The translations under genes were made by a program, and so were the position numbers. From Ostrinia nubilalis (Eukaryota > Arthropoda > Insecta > Lepidoptera > Crambidae), in assembly GCF_963855985.1 (NCBI RefSeq), contig NC_087092.1:4092001-4156000 (forward strand): DNA of 64,000 nt, in the 5' to 3' direction. Shown here piece after piece: positions 20,725 through 31,871 of the stretch (position 1 is its first letter; each line of letters starts with the position of its first letter). The notes under the pieces are model-generated. The model searched no databases and was not told where the DNA came from. It was given only the letters and a program-made list of their open reading frames with translations.

Positions 20725-23700
20725 TACGCTTTCCCGCTTAAACCTCGCAACCGATTTTGATGAAATTTGGCATAGAGATAGTTTGAGTCCCGGGAAAGAA
20801 CATAGGATAGTTTTTATCCCGGTTTTTGAAACAGGGACGCGCGCGATAAAGTTTTTCTGTGACAGACAAAATTCCACGCGGGCGAAGCCGCGGGCGGAAA
20901 GCTTAATATTATAAATGCGAAAGTTTGGATGTCTGGATGTCTTGATGTTTGTTGCTCTTTCACGCAAAAACTACTGAACGGATTTTGATGAAACTTTACA
21001 GTATTATTGTTTATAACCCAGAATAACATATAGGCAATAATTTATGAAGATCTGTGACAAACTAAATTTCACGCGGGTGAAGCCGCGGGCAAAAGCTATT
21101 ATCATAATGAATGCATTTTTTTAATTATATTACAATATTGTTTATTTATTGTTACGATCTTTGACCATTTCAATGAAAGAAAGTTTAATATTGCCACAGC
21201 AATTTTAAATAACAGATTGGGCTTTGTTCATTTTGCTCTGAAAGAACGATTTCACGATAAAAAGCAAACGAAAACTAATTAAGTGTGCTAAAGAGATAAA
21301 TGAGATAGATGAGGTAATTAGATTCCTATGACGTCAAGCATGGACAAGGACGGGGTTCGTAGAGCTATTAGTATAAAAGAAACGCTTTAATTTGTGGAAG
21401 TCTGCAGCTGGTCGAGAATTTGCTCCGGTCTTTTTCTAAAGTGGCATGGCATTGATGCGTCTTTCCATTCTATACATAGCCAGAACGCAAGGGTGTGAAA
21501 CTAATCGACTATAGTTTGGATATGTCTTTTTTTACTAAGCTCCTCCAAACTATACACGACCAGTACGCATACGCTGCGTACTGCTCGCGTATACTTTGTA
21601 GTGACTTAGGTCAATTATCTTCCTCCAAAATATACATCGCCAGTACGCATACGGACTAATCATGTATGTATTGTAATAAGTGCGTGATTACAATTTATAC
21701 GCGAGTAGTTGCATGCTAGTCATTTTGACTTATTGACCTCTCTTTCTATTACATACTAGCTTTCCGCCCGCGGCTTCGCTCGCGTGGAATTTTGTCTGTT
21801 ACAGAAAAACAATATCGCGCGCGTATTTGCTCACCGTTTAGACCTACCCTGGACTACGACAAACATTTTAAAACCAAAATCAGCTCAATCGGCCCAGCCG
21901 TTCTCGAGTTTTAATCAGACTAACGAACATCAATTCATTTTTATTTATACAGGGTGTTAGGTAAATGGGTATATGAGCCGACACTAGCCCATGTTAACAT
22001 GGGCATATAAATGGTATGGTAAAGTCAGAAAATTGATATCTTCATTTTAATTATTTTAATTTTCATACAAATCGGATTTTATAAAATTTATTTTGTATGA
22101 AAATTAAAAAAATTAAAATGATGATATCAAATTTCTGACTTCACCATACCATTTATATGACCATGTTAACATGGGCTAGTGTCGGCTCATATACCCATTT
22201 ACCTAACACCCTGTATAGATAGATTAATTCATATCTGCGTGTCTACTTTAAACATTGAATCATCTTACGACACGTGTCATTGTTTTGATAAAGGATTTTT
22301 TGGTGTTTCTTATTCTGCCATAGAAAAGATATTTGTTTTGGGGCTGATATTTCACCAATTTTAGGTATGGAAATATGTCAAAATGATTTTGTTCTTGAGA
22401 TAAAAGTTAATAAATAAAATAAATAATAAATAAATATCCTTAGACATTTTACACTGCGCTTCTAGTCTCAAACTAAGCAAAGCTTGTACTATGGGTACTA
22501 GACAACGGATATAAACATAATTAAATACTTTTTTTTTGTAAATACATACTTATTATACATAGAAAACACCCAGTCCAATACAAACAAATATGTTCATGCA
22601 CACAAATGTTTGTACTGTGCGGGAATCGAACCCGCTACCACTTCGAACCACTACACCAAACGGCCGACAATACAAACCTAGCATTTAAAGTCTCGCATAA
22701 TATTGTATTTAATGCGCGTTGAACTTTCTTCTCTCACTCTCTCTCATATTAATTAAATTGTTATTTAATTTGAAATCTACCTAATCAATTTAATTTCAAA
22801 AACCACTTACAACAGTTTTAAAAATCTAGATTTATTATAGATTCAGTAAAATAATAATATTTTATGTAATAATATCAAATAAATGTAATTTTAAATATAG
22901 TTCCATATTTTACTGAATTTTACTAAATCAATATCAACTAAACACACTCTAGTCAAGTGTAAGTGGTGTAGTAGAAACTAATCGAGTATAGTTTGGAGAT
23001 GACTTTTTTTACTAAGCTCCTCCAAACTATACACGATCAGTACGCAAAATTCGTGTATAGTTTGGAGTCACAGATTTACAAACAGGCACTCCGAAATATA
23101 CACGAGCAGTTTCCTATGGGTGCGTTCTGGCCATGTATAGAACGGAAAGACGCGGCATTGATATTCAGTAATTCCGTCACGTGTTAAGCATTTTAGTCAT
23201 ACAAAATACTAGATTATAATTATCTTCTATTGTAGATTCAAAATTATTTAGTCACTTTACAGACGGCGCTAATATAGCATCCTTGACCTAGCAGGTGTGG
23301 TAGCGTTTTAATAAATAAATAACGATTATTGCATACCTAAACTGTGAGAGCCGAACTCTATCACTACCTCTCACTTATTGCATAACCATAAATACAATAC
23401 AAATCGTTGCTATTGTAGGGATCAGAAGAACCAGGAAGACGTCGGTTAATTAGTAAGGTTTTGTAATAAAAGTGCTACCGACATGACAGAACTTCATCTT
23501 AAAATTTTCAGGTCATCCGAAAGTCCTGGCTTTCGTGTCCCACGGCGGCATGCTGAGTTACTCGGAAGCCGCCTACTGCGGGACGCCGCTGATCGCTGTC
23601 CCGTTCTTCGGGGACCAGTTCTCGAATGCAGCGGCCATTAAAGAGTCTGGCATGGGCACATACATCTTCTTCCAAGACCTCACGGAGGAATCTTTATATG

Positions 23701-26600
23701 AAGCATTGATGAAGCTGACGTCAGACGAGTAAGGATCATTTTAGCATTTTATAACCACTTCAAGTCTAAAACAGAATTTCCAAAGTTGTCACACAGATAG
23801 GTAAAGGTACATAAAACATAAACATAGAACTTGTAAGAACTATCTCATCTTCAATTTATTAAAAAACTTTTTATGGGACCAATAAATCGAAAATCCACAA
23901 AAAATATTTTTTAGTAGGTACGTGTATTACACGGTCGTATCGTTATCGTATTTGGGGATATTTACTATCGATCAGTGTTTACTAGCCATTTCCCTTTTAT
24001 GCTCTCGCTCTTATCAATTGGTGATTCTTTGCGATGGAACGAGACGACATGACAGGCAATGGGTAGTTAACACTGTTGCCGATAGTACTTATAGGTACCT
24101 AATCAACATAAGATTATCACACTATATTATCACACTTCACACTAATTAATAATATTAGTGAAAGTTTGTGAGTGTGTGTGTTTGTTACTTCTTCACGTCT
24201 AAACGGCTAGAGCGATTTTAATAAAACTTGGTATGGAGTTAGCTGACACCCTGGATTAACACATAGGCTACGTTTTACCGCGGGTAACACCGCGGGGAAT
24301 AGCTAGTGAATAATAAATCCATAGCATTCTTACACAAATAAAGTTGCGTAATGTGGTGCTAACCTACTTAGTCTAGACTGTTATCTAAGTATGTAAGTAG
24401 TATCAATGTACACTACTGGTGATAATAATCACTTATTGGTGATAACGATCAGTAGCCAGTTTTTTGATATCTTGTATTTATTGTGTGGCTGTACTAAATG
24501 AAGCTGGAAACATTGAATTTTCGGACAGATCCAGTTTATTCTGTAACCTATTGATACCGTTTGATAGAGCTCATGAAGCACTTTCAAGATCACTAATTGG
24601 TGTTTCGATATCTTTTATAGTTTAGAATCGAGTGAGATCACTTATCGTTTCCACCCTGTATACAGGCGCGGATCCACCGTTGTGGGCACTGTGGGCATGC
24701 CCACAACCCTAATTTGCTTGTTTTAATTATGATCTATTGATAAGATCGATGTGTCTTTGTCCGGGCATGTAGTGATCCAACTCTCACTTGTGTGCGTTAC
24801 CTCAGCGACATGGTGACGCTGATCAAGATGTGCCTATATAGAAAAGTTAGTGCCTTATATCCTGTAAATGTGCCGAGAATCTTGCATTTGTACCCATTAA
24901 GGTTTTGGAGTAATTGGAGAAAATAAGATTGAAGAAAGATAAGATATAAGGCACTAACTTTTCCACATATGGGTCATTCCACAAAAATATGTCAACTCTT
25001 AGTCCGCGCCACATTTCACATGAAATATTTGTTAATATTTTATTCCAAAATTGTTAAATAACAGCTCGCAATGTGCTTTATTCATCACCCATTTATATTT
25101 TTTGAAACTGTTTTTAAAACGTCTTAAATTCCTTTTGAATGACCCAAAACGTCATTCCCTAGGCATGTCCGTACTCCAAAAGTTTGTGTTTTGGGACCCA
25201 CATTTATAAAAACATCAACTTTATCCTTTGTTTTAATTAACGAATAATCTATTTAAATGTATATTACACCAAATTCTATTAATATTTTGCGGTTTCAATA
25301 AACAATAATTTGATTTTCTTTAGTTGAAAAAGAGTCTACAGCTTTTAGCGTCATTCCCTCGCCACGGACTGATTTTATAATTTTGCGCTTTAATATGTAT
25401 TTAGAGTGAATGACATTTAGTTGAGTTTAAAGTACGATACGAAGTTATCCTCAGACCATACTGGCTTTGCGGTAGCCGTTTTTTGAATTAGTTCAAACGT
25501 GCCAGTTGTTGCGGAAAAATGTGTTAATCCAGTCACTTCGTCAGTCCCTAGTTGAGTAGCTTTATTGATTACAGTAAGAAATTGTATATAATTTAATTAG
25601 TATTTACGTGTGGTTTTTTGGCTATTTTCGGCACATCGTATTAAGCATCTTATAATATAAAGTTAATCTGCATTTGTGTTAAGTTTTACTCCAAATCGTC
25701 AGTCCCTAGAGCGTCAGGCCCTAGCTTTAAACGGCACTTGGGACTAAATTACTATTTAGGGAATGATGTTTTTTATATAGTGATAATAACAAAACAACTA
25801 CATTATGTATATTAACTTATCTATAAATGTTAAGGTTATAAGTTTTATACTTTATTAGAAGTCATATAGGAGTAATGTAGTATGAAAAAATTGAAAATTA
25901 TAATTTCTCCTAAAATAAAGCATAAAGTGACTGGCCCTTTTAGACATAACATAATTAATTAATAAACTATAATTTACACTAATAAAGTATTCAAAAGCAT
26001 CTTAAAAAAGTTACGGACAAAATGACGTCGAAAATATACAGATTTTTATGGAATGACCCATATGCACATCTTGATTAGCGTCACCATGTCGCTGAGGTAA
26101 CGCACACCTCTCACTTTGCTAATTTTTGGTGGCTGTGCCCACAACCTTTTTTGAGGGCTGGATCCGCGCCTGCCTGTATACAGTTGTTCCAGGACAAAAT
26201 TATCCTGTACCGAGCGATCGTCAATTTCAGCTTTGTTTTTGTCTTCCATAAGTTTTACAGCCCTTTACTTTCCTTCGACAGGATGCAACAAAGTGCGCAA
26301 AGGGTCTCCAAACTCTTCCACGACCGGCCCATGCCAGTCTTGGATAGCGCCATCTACTGGACGGAGTACGTAGCGCGACACCGCGCCTCCCCACCTTCTC
26401 TCCCTGCTACCCGCAGCGCGTGGTTCGAGACTCTGCTACTAGATGTCGCCTGTTTCCTCATTGCGATTTTTGCACTATTTGTTTGGCTGTGCTCTCTTGT
26501 TTTCAAAATGCTCAAATATATTTTACGTAAGACTTTAGGTAAACTTTTATGTCGACAAGTCGAGCCTAAAGCTAAAAGTCGAAAAGTTAAAGCTCAATGA
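17715..26600 (+). CDS. UGT: UDP-glycosyltransferase, 4 exons, complete
   Basis: Exons: 17715-18554, 19635-19857, 23512-23728, 26282-26600; phases join to 532 residues, the usual insect UGT length. The enzyme moves a sugar (UDP-glucose in insects) onto small lipophilic compounds in the ER lumen, in detoxification and pigment or hormone handling. A signal peptide (IIIVSLLASHVCA) starts exon 1, which holds the substrate-binding half. Exons 2-3 hold the sugar-donor half, with ISFGSN and the UGT signature from FVSHGGMLS to PFFGDQ. The last exon has a membrane anchor (about FLIAIFALFVWLCSLVF) and a Lys-rich cytosolic tail ending KVKAQ, a KxKxx ER-retrieval motif. The start ATG is directly before the signal peptide. 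AATAAA at 26718 is the likely polyA signal. The UGT subfamily cannot be set from memory. Introns 2 and 3 are swollen by mobile elements. Confidence 0.94.
19135..19190. repeat. Small direct repeat in UGT intron 1
   Basis: 'ggttttgtgggccagcatag' occurs twice, near 19136 and 19165, a step of about 29 bases. The rest of intron 1 (18555-19634) shows nothing else. Confidence 0.7.
19955..20190 (+). mobile_element. Interspersed repeat, 'gcggccgcccgcgacttcg' family
   Basis: It opens with 'tagcggccgcccgcgacttc', passes 'acgcgtggatcccgttttac' and runs to about 20190. The same phrases occur on the other strand at 60475-60523. No coding capacity. It lies in UGT intron 2. Confidence 0.7.
20259..20423. mobile_element. 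Small MITE in UGT intron 2
   Basis: 'atacacggac' at the left and 'gtccgtgtat' at the right are inverted ends about 165 bases apart. No ORF; a short non-autonomous element. Confidence 0.6.
20644..20900 (-). mobile_element. SINE-like repeat with (GTCT)n, unbroken copy
   Basis: This is the minus-strand, uninterrupted member of the 'cttcgcccgcg' family. From the right it reads through the 'ttcgcccgcg' head, 'atgccaaatttcatcaaa', then (GACA)n of about 13 units (20680-20722 on +) and ends 'ttcgcatttataatattag'. It gives the empty-site sequence for the split copy at 10487-11515. Confidence 0.85.
20905..21098 (-). mobile_element. Related interspersed repeat, second subfamily
   Basis: It directly follows the previous repeat and shares the 'ttataaatgcgaaag' end and a 'cacgcgggtgaagccgcggg' head. 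Its middle differs ('ctactgaacggattttgatg', 'ataacccagaataacatat'). A third relative is at 63685-63835. Confidence 0.75.
21757..21949 (+). mobile_element. SINE-like repeat inside Mutator-like copy 1
   Basis: It starts 'ctagctttccgcccgcggct' and continues to 'atttttattta', where a MITE cuts in. Absent from copy 2 at the matching place (47135), so it arrived after the element family spread. Its middle ('cagctcaatcggcccagccg') differs from the copy at 20644. Confidence 0.75.
21950..22213. mobile_element. 264-bp palindromic MITE with TA flanks
   Basis: The ends CAGGGTGTTAGG and CCTAACACCCTG are exact reverse complements, and the pairing continues for about 100 bases on each side (gtaaatgggtatatgagccg, catgttaacatgggc). 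TA lies on both sides, as with Tc1/mariner-type insertions. No ORF. Confidence 0.85.
22396..22676 (-). mobile_element. tRNA-derived SINE in Mutator-like copy 1
   Basis: On the minus strand it begins with a tRNA-like head (A box 'tggtgtagtggt', B box GGTTCGATTCC near 22630-22640), followed by a conserved body and an (ATTT)n-like tail at 22396-22430. A short internal deletion removes part of the tRNA-like loop compared with the copy at 48650-48735. Confidence 0.82.
24150..24305 (+). mobile_element. Short interspersed repeat in UGT intron 3
   Basis: It runs from 'tattagtgaaagtttgtgag' through 'cttggtatggagttagctga' to 'ccgcgggtaacaccgcgggg'. The layout (tail, 'cgatttt..taaaacttgg', GC-rich end) is that of the other short repeats here. 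Borders are approximate. Confidence 0.55.
24663..26172. mobile_element. hAT-type non-autonomous element in UGT intron 3
   Basis: The ends read CAGGCGCGGATCCA and its reverse complement. CCTGTATA flanks both sides (24655-24662 and 26173-26180), a perfect 8-bp target duplication as expected for hAT. A second inverted pair of about 43 bp (tgtgcgttacctcagcgaca..., near 24793 and 26105) lies inside the ends. The core has been filled by another element (24971-26059) and by a small inverted-repeat segment (24842-24963). No transposase ORF. Confidence 0.9.
24971..26059. mobile_element. Nested element with GGGTCATTCCA ends
   Basis: GGGTCATTCCA at the left and TGGAATGACCC at the right are perfect inverted ends, flanked by atat on both sides (a 4-bp or TA-type duplication). 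It lies inside the hAT-type element. The inside is AT-rich and repeats a 'gtcattccctag'/'gtcagtccctag' phrase several times (about 25153, 25352, 25542, 25700). No ORF; superfamily not assigned. Confidence 0.75.
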
Positions 26601-29316
26601 GAATTCCAATAGCATTAATTAATGTAATTATAATGTTAAGTATTAATTTTCAGTTGACAATAATGTATTACGAGTATGAATCATAATTTTAAGTAGAAGC
26701 TTTAATTTTTATCAAACAATAAATTGTTCTGTTTAATATTTATTTTACTACAATCACTTTCTGTATCTGCTGTACATAATAAATAATGTGTTGTGTTATT
26801 TATGTAGGTAAGATAAGTAATAAATAGGGTCAATAAAATAAACCAATCATTACAAGTTATAACTGGTTAAAGTATTTCTTTTATTTTACACACCAAATTG
26901 CCCACTTACCCACACACACCACTGAGACTAATCTGCAATTTTCTGCAACTAAAATCCGATATACACATTCAGCTCTATTACGAGTACCTATTATTTCTTT
27001 CGTGACACCAAAATGAGAGGATAGTTGAGATTTTAGCCTATAATTTACATCTTTTGTAAAAAAACATTTCACTGTACATTTAATCCCAATTATTTACCTA
27101 TTAGTTTTCAATCAACTGAAAATATGGATATCTAAGTATTTGCTTTTTAAATTGATAATTAATAAATTAGTCAATTGACTTCAATACCCCGTCGTTTTTT
27201 CATCGGGGGGTTAAAATTAGTAACGTCATTGGTCTTTTGTCACACCGAATCTACGAAAAAAGAAGTCACGTCAGCGCAGTTTAGTTTCAAAAAACGTTCA
27301 AACTAATATTAATGTGAAATAAAAATAATGTAAAGTGTTTAATTCAGTGAAATAAAATTCAGTGAAATAATAGTGTATTCAGTTTTCGTGAACGCGCGTG
27401 AGATGAAACAAAATAGTGATGTGATGTTGCTTCAAGATCTTCAAAAAAGTCAGTTCTGAAGTATCACAATCTGCACTGCAACGTAACTGGTTTATCTCTT
27501 GCCTTTGTGTTGTTAATTCCACTATTCAACAACAAGATGCATCATAGTCAATGATGCAACGATGTGGACAACTTTTAACCTTCACCGGTATTCGGTTTTG
27601 TATAGTCTATTACATACATACAAATAGAGTGCATGCACTTGTGGCCAGTGTTGTAGATAGTTAAGGTTAATGCTGATTGACAGATTGTACAGGATGCTTA
27701 AATAGAGATTCGCATTTGCATTATTAAATTGTTACTTTTTCCGAGTAAAATAAAAATCACCTATAATGGTGATTTTGGGATTGATTTTTTCTATAATGAT
27801 ACGTTAGTAGGTATGTAAGACTAACAGATCTGATATAATCGTGTTTATTTCCTGTGGCTTGGCTGGGTGTCAAGCTATAAAGTAAATCAGGGAAACGTAA
27901 GAAAGTAGGGCATGAACACAATAATTAGTTACTTTCTCAGATTTCATGATCTGAGGGTACTTCGTGCATTCGTGCTAAATGCTCTCAAATGGCGCGCGCG
28001 TCGCCGCGTGACAGAGCACGCGTCGCGGGAAGGCCAGCTAATCGCGCGACCCTGGCCCGTCGGGAATCTGACTCTGGACTTTTGCAATATCCTTGTTTGT
28101 TTACTACTGTTTTTAATGTACCCACAATATAGGTACAGATGTACTTTAAGGGTCCTAGTGACTTGCTGGGTCACTTTATGCTTGTTCTATTAACTATTGG
28201 AATACTAGCCAGCACGAAGCAAGTTGCTCGAAACAGACTTACAATAAAATAGGCTAAGGACGAGCGGATATAAGGAATCGATTAAACACGAAATATTATC
28301 TTTTTGAAATACAATAGTCGATAGTCAAAATTGAGACTGAAACTGAGTTTAGAGTTAGGCTTTCTTGGCAAAAAGAGTTTAACAAATCCATAAATTAACC
28401 TCCAAAGAATAAACGAAACTTACTTATGATCAATATCCGAGGAGAGGACATAACTTGGGGTTACCAAACTCATAAAACAGTCCCATCATTACATTTCTTA
28501 AGTGATCTTAAGGATCGTGAACTCTCAAGGATATTGGTACCCCGGGCGTCGTTGGGGTACAAAGACTGCCATTTGTTTCAGTTTCCATATCTCCTGATTC
28601 AAGCGAACCGGTCGGCCCTAACGTGCCCTAAATGTGACTAGAGTTAGGGACGGTTAGAACGTTATTACTGTCGTAATGTAGAGATGCTACATGATTCCGA
28701 TTTGATACAATCTATGAGGTCCTTTTTTAAATCATATGAATGGGCTTTTACTTATTTGTAATGTGTTTTATTATTCACGGTATTTCAATCCAATAAGCTT
28801 CGTTTTAGGACGTTCCAGTTATGCTTTTTTCCGATGGAAATATGTAAAACTCATACCTATTGTAATGCAATTGCAGCGAGCGTTTATTAATTTTTGATTT
28901 GAATTGCACCTCTTATTGGATTTTTCTTTCGAGCGAAACTCATTTCAATTTATTTTTTGTTGCCAATGTGCAAATATGGAATGAGAAAAGTAAAGACGAT
29001 GAATGAGATGAAAAACAGTATTTATGCTGCAAAGTATTATTTTTGAGAGAGGAAATAGATGTGGGAAGAGGGAGTCAGGGCATGTAACTCAAGTCAAGGT
29101 CACAGCGTTTAACGTAAAAAAGAAATGTGTGAAAATTCTGAACATGTTTCTGTTTCTGGGACGATATCATCACAACATAAAACACGCCAGAGTGGCAATA
29201 AACGTCTTGCCCTAAGTGGCTAGATCGAGGATGTGCCATCACTAATCAGATCATGTTGCTAAACGTTTGTCCGACAATATTTGCGAGTAGGTATTAATGA
29301 AGGATTACATAGGATA
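26601..29316. other. Intergenic, UGT 3' UTR and nothing recognised
   Basis: The UGT polyA signal AATAAA is at 26718. Beyond it there is AT-rich sequence with no supported gene on either strand. A GC-rich patch at 27990-28060 has no coding signal in any frame that I can defend. Confidence 0.5.
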
Positions 29317-29565
29317 CAGTGCCGGATTAAGACCACTTGATGCCCCTAAGCAATCCACACCTATTATAGCCCTATTTAAAAATCCATAAATCTAAGCATT
29401 TTTATTTTATTTATTGAAATGCGACTTGAAATTTGCGGCTTAAATTCGCTAAAAACAGTTTTTTTTTATGTGCAAGCAAATTTTTGTTGGTGCTCTTTTT
29501 GGTGCTCCTAAGTCGTGATGCCCTAAGCAATTGCTTAATTTTCATATTATGGGTTAATCCGGATT
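29317..29565. mobile_element. hAT-like MITE remnant
   Basis: The left end CAGTGCCGGATTAAGACC and the right end GGGTTAATCCGGA are inverted relatives, with the last bases of the right end lost. 'gatgccc..taagcaa' recurs near both ends. No clear target duplication. Confidence 0.55.
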
Positions 29566-30093
29566 GATTTCTGGAAGTGGCGGGATGGCTGGTGAAGTGG
29601 TGAGTCAGCCTGGTGTGTGAACTGGCCTCCACCCTGCGGCATTGAGACATATTTACAGCGTCGGCCTCACTCCACCGATTAGGATTGATTTCGGCACAAC
29701 TCTAAGGCCGAATCGCGAGAAATGACTGATAGAAAAATTTGTTTGGCAATGAAGTTTTAATGTGCTCGGCGTTCCATCGCGTGAACGCTTCCTAGAGTTG
29801 ATTGCAGTTAACAATGATCCTGTGACGCTCGCGCCGGGAAATTACTAGCGTGTTGTTTATTAGTTGAATAAACAAGTGTATACCAGGCTATATACCAAAT
29901 GACAAAGCCTTGAAAGAGCGTATCCTTGTTTTGAGTTCATGATACTGAATGATTATGACTATGTGTTTACGTTTTGAGTTGTTTTCGAAAGATTAAGCTC
30001 TACAGTCTACATTATGAATTCGGAATAATTTAAATGCGTCATTTAGCGACGTTAATAAAATTCAAGCCAACTTTTGCTTTACTTATTGAACTG

Positions 30094-30222
30094 CCCCCCT
30101 AGACAAAACGCACTTTTTGATCGAATCGAAAATCGAATCCGTCGAAACTCCATACAAAAAAGGGGCTTTTCGACCACTTATCGACCGGTTTGCGATTATA
30201 ATTTGCACTTTGTCTAGACCCA
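30094..30222. mobile_element. ~130-bp MITE
   Basis: 'ctagacaaaacgcac' at the left and 'tgcactttgtctag' at the right form inverted ends. The middle has paired 'tcgaatcg' and 'cgaccacttatcgacc' segments. The surrounding 29566-31871 shows no other feature that I can support. Confidence 0.6.
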
Positions 30223-31871
30223 CTGATTTATCAAAAAACTCAAATGCAGCTATAACATACTATTATAGTTCATTCAACCTATGATGGTGATTTAGACAGA
30301 TAAAACGTTTCGTTTTATGATTCTGACTTTCTACGAATAAAAATATTGAGTTGTAAAAATCAATTACTTTTGTGTGTTTTCATCCTTCCAAAATATCAAT
30401 CACTAATCTTTCTCAATTAACCTAAACAAGAATTTCTAATTATTTATTAGTTTATTATTTAGAAAAAATTGTGAAAAAATATTAAATGAATTGCTTCTGC
30501 GTTAGTCGGAACTTTTGCTCATAGGGATGGGACATAAACAATCGCAATAAATCAGTAATCGGCATGGTGGTCATCTTACCATCGAATCACGATTATTATC
30601 TCAGGCAGGTCAAAGCTAAGTCAGTACGTGTGCGTTTGCCTTTGATGACGGTTTTGTTTTATGCGATTTCTCCACGTATTGTTTGTTATTGTTATTTTGA
30701 TGTTTTATTGAATAAAATGCATATATTTAATTCTTTGTGATTTATTTTGTACCACTAAGAATATTCACGTTTATTCCATTTCCAGATAGTTCAAATTCAT
30801 AGATATAATTTTGATCAAGATTAAAAATCAAACAAATAAAAGGCGATTAGATTTCTATAGAAAATATTCTCGATTCTAAAAAATATCGATTAGGTTTATA
30901 AGGAGCGCCTCACTAAATAGAACTGTCATAATCACCATCTTACGTTGAATGGACTAAACTGAAACTTTTGTTTTCAAACTTGCAGCGTAATTTAAAAGTA
31001 AAATCGTAATATTTACTTGGAAAAAATATTATCAATGTCATTGAAGTACATATAATGAAGATAAAACTCGTATTGACGCATGCCTATTTTAAGGCGGTAA
31101 TTTATCGTATCGGTATCGTTGTAGTTGTACCGAGGAGGAAGAAGCGCATCGCGCGCTGACACTGAACTTGGGCGAGGTCAGTGCGCGCACGCAACCAGCC
31201 GAACCGTTTGTTGCTCCACGAAGGAAATGTTTCTACTTTCGCGAACCTTTGCATAAACATATCCTTAACATATTATATTTCCGCAGTAGTAGTAAGAGAA
31301 ATGAATTCATATGCTTATGTCTTATATTAGTGGTCTCAAAGAAGGTGACATTTAAGTACTTGTTGGTTCTCAGTTGAGTTATGATATTGCATACTCGAGT
31401 ACGTATGTTGTGTCGTAAGTTAGCCTTTTACACGTCCAGTGCTTCTATAGGTAACTGCGCCCTTGTTCTTCAGCCCTTTAGTTAGTTGGTTTTTTTCAGC
31501 GCCCTAACATCTGTGCCCTGTGCTGTGCCTCGATACTGTACAGCCCTAGTACATGCACGTCATATTATGTCTTGAGATATTCGTTCAAGCTTGAGATGAC
31601 ACGTTAGCCTAATTGAGTCTTGTCACATACATACCCATTCATAAGTACAGATGCGCGCGCGCGACACACGATAGAAAAACAAGAATAATATAATAATCAA
31701 ATAATAAGTAAGTAGGAATAAATACTAGTACTGACTATTACTTATTCCATGGTACTGGGTCTTATTTATAAATGTAGAGTTAAAGCCACTCAATTCTTTT
31801 TCTCCAATTAAGGCCCTTAATCTTGTCTGATGATGATTACACGTAAACGTTTGGGATTAAGCCTAAACTAA

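Larger units (their letters stand above)
21457..23153. mobile_element. Mutator-like element copy 1 in UGT intron 2
   Basis: The left end GCGTCTTTCCATTCTATACA and the reverse-complement right end (23120-23153) form an inverted repeat of about 32 bp. The flanks are GGCATTGAT on both sides (21448-21456 and 23154-23162), a perfect 9-bp target duplication, as in Mutator/MULE elements. Each end carries four short 'tatagtttgga'-like motifs in alternating orientation. The inside holds a SINE-like insertion, a 264-bp MITE and a tRNA-derived SINE. No transposase is seen, so it is non-autonomous. Confidence 0.88.

Noticed and set aside
22621..22676. tRNA gene on the minus strand
   Set aside because: A and B boxes are present but the stems do not close and the same sequence forms the head of a SINE also found at 48651-48735.
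26046..26249. 67-codon minus-strand frame across the hAT-type right end
   Set aside because: It spans the element border and intron sequence; no protein family recognised.
27912..28193. 93-codon + strand frame with a GC-rich centre
   Set aside because: No homology recognised; low-complexity Arg-rich middle; both strands are open here only because of GC-rich sequence.
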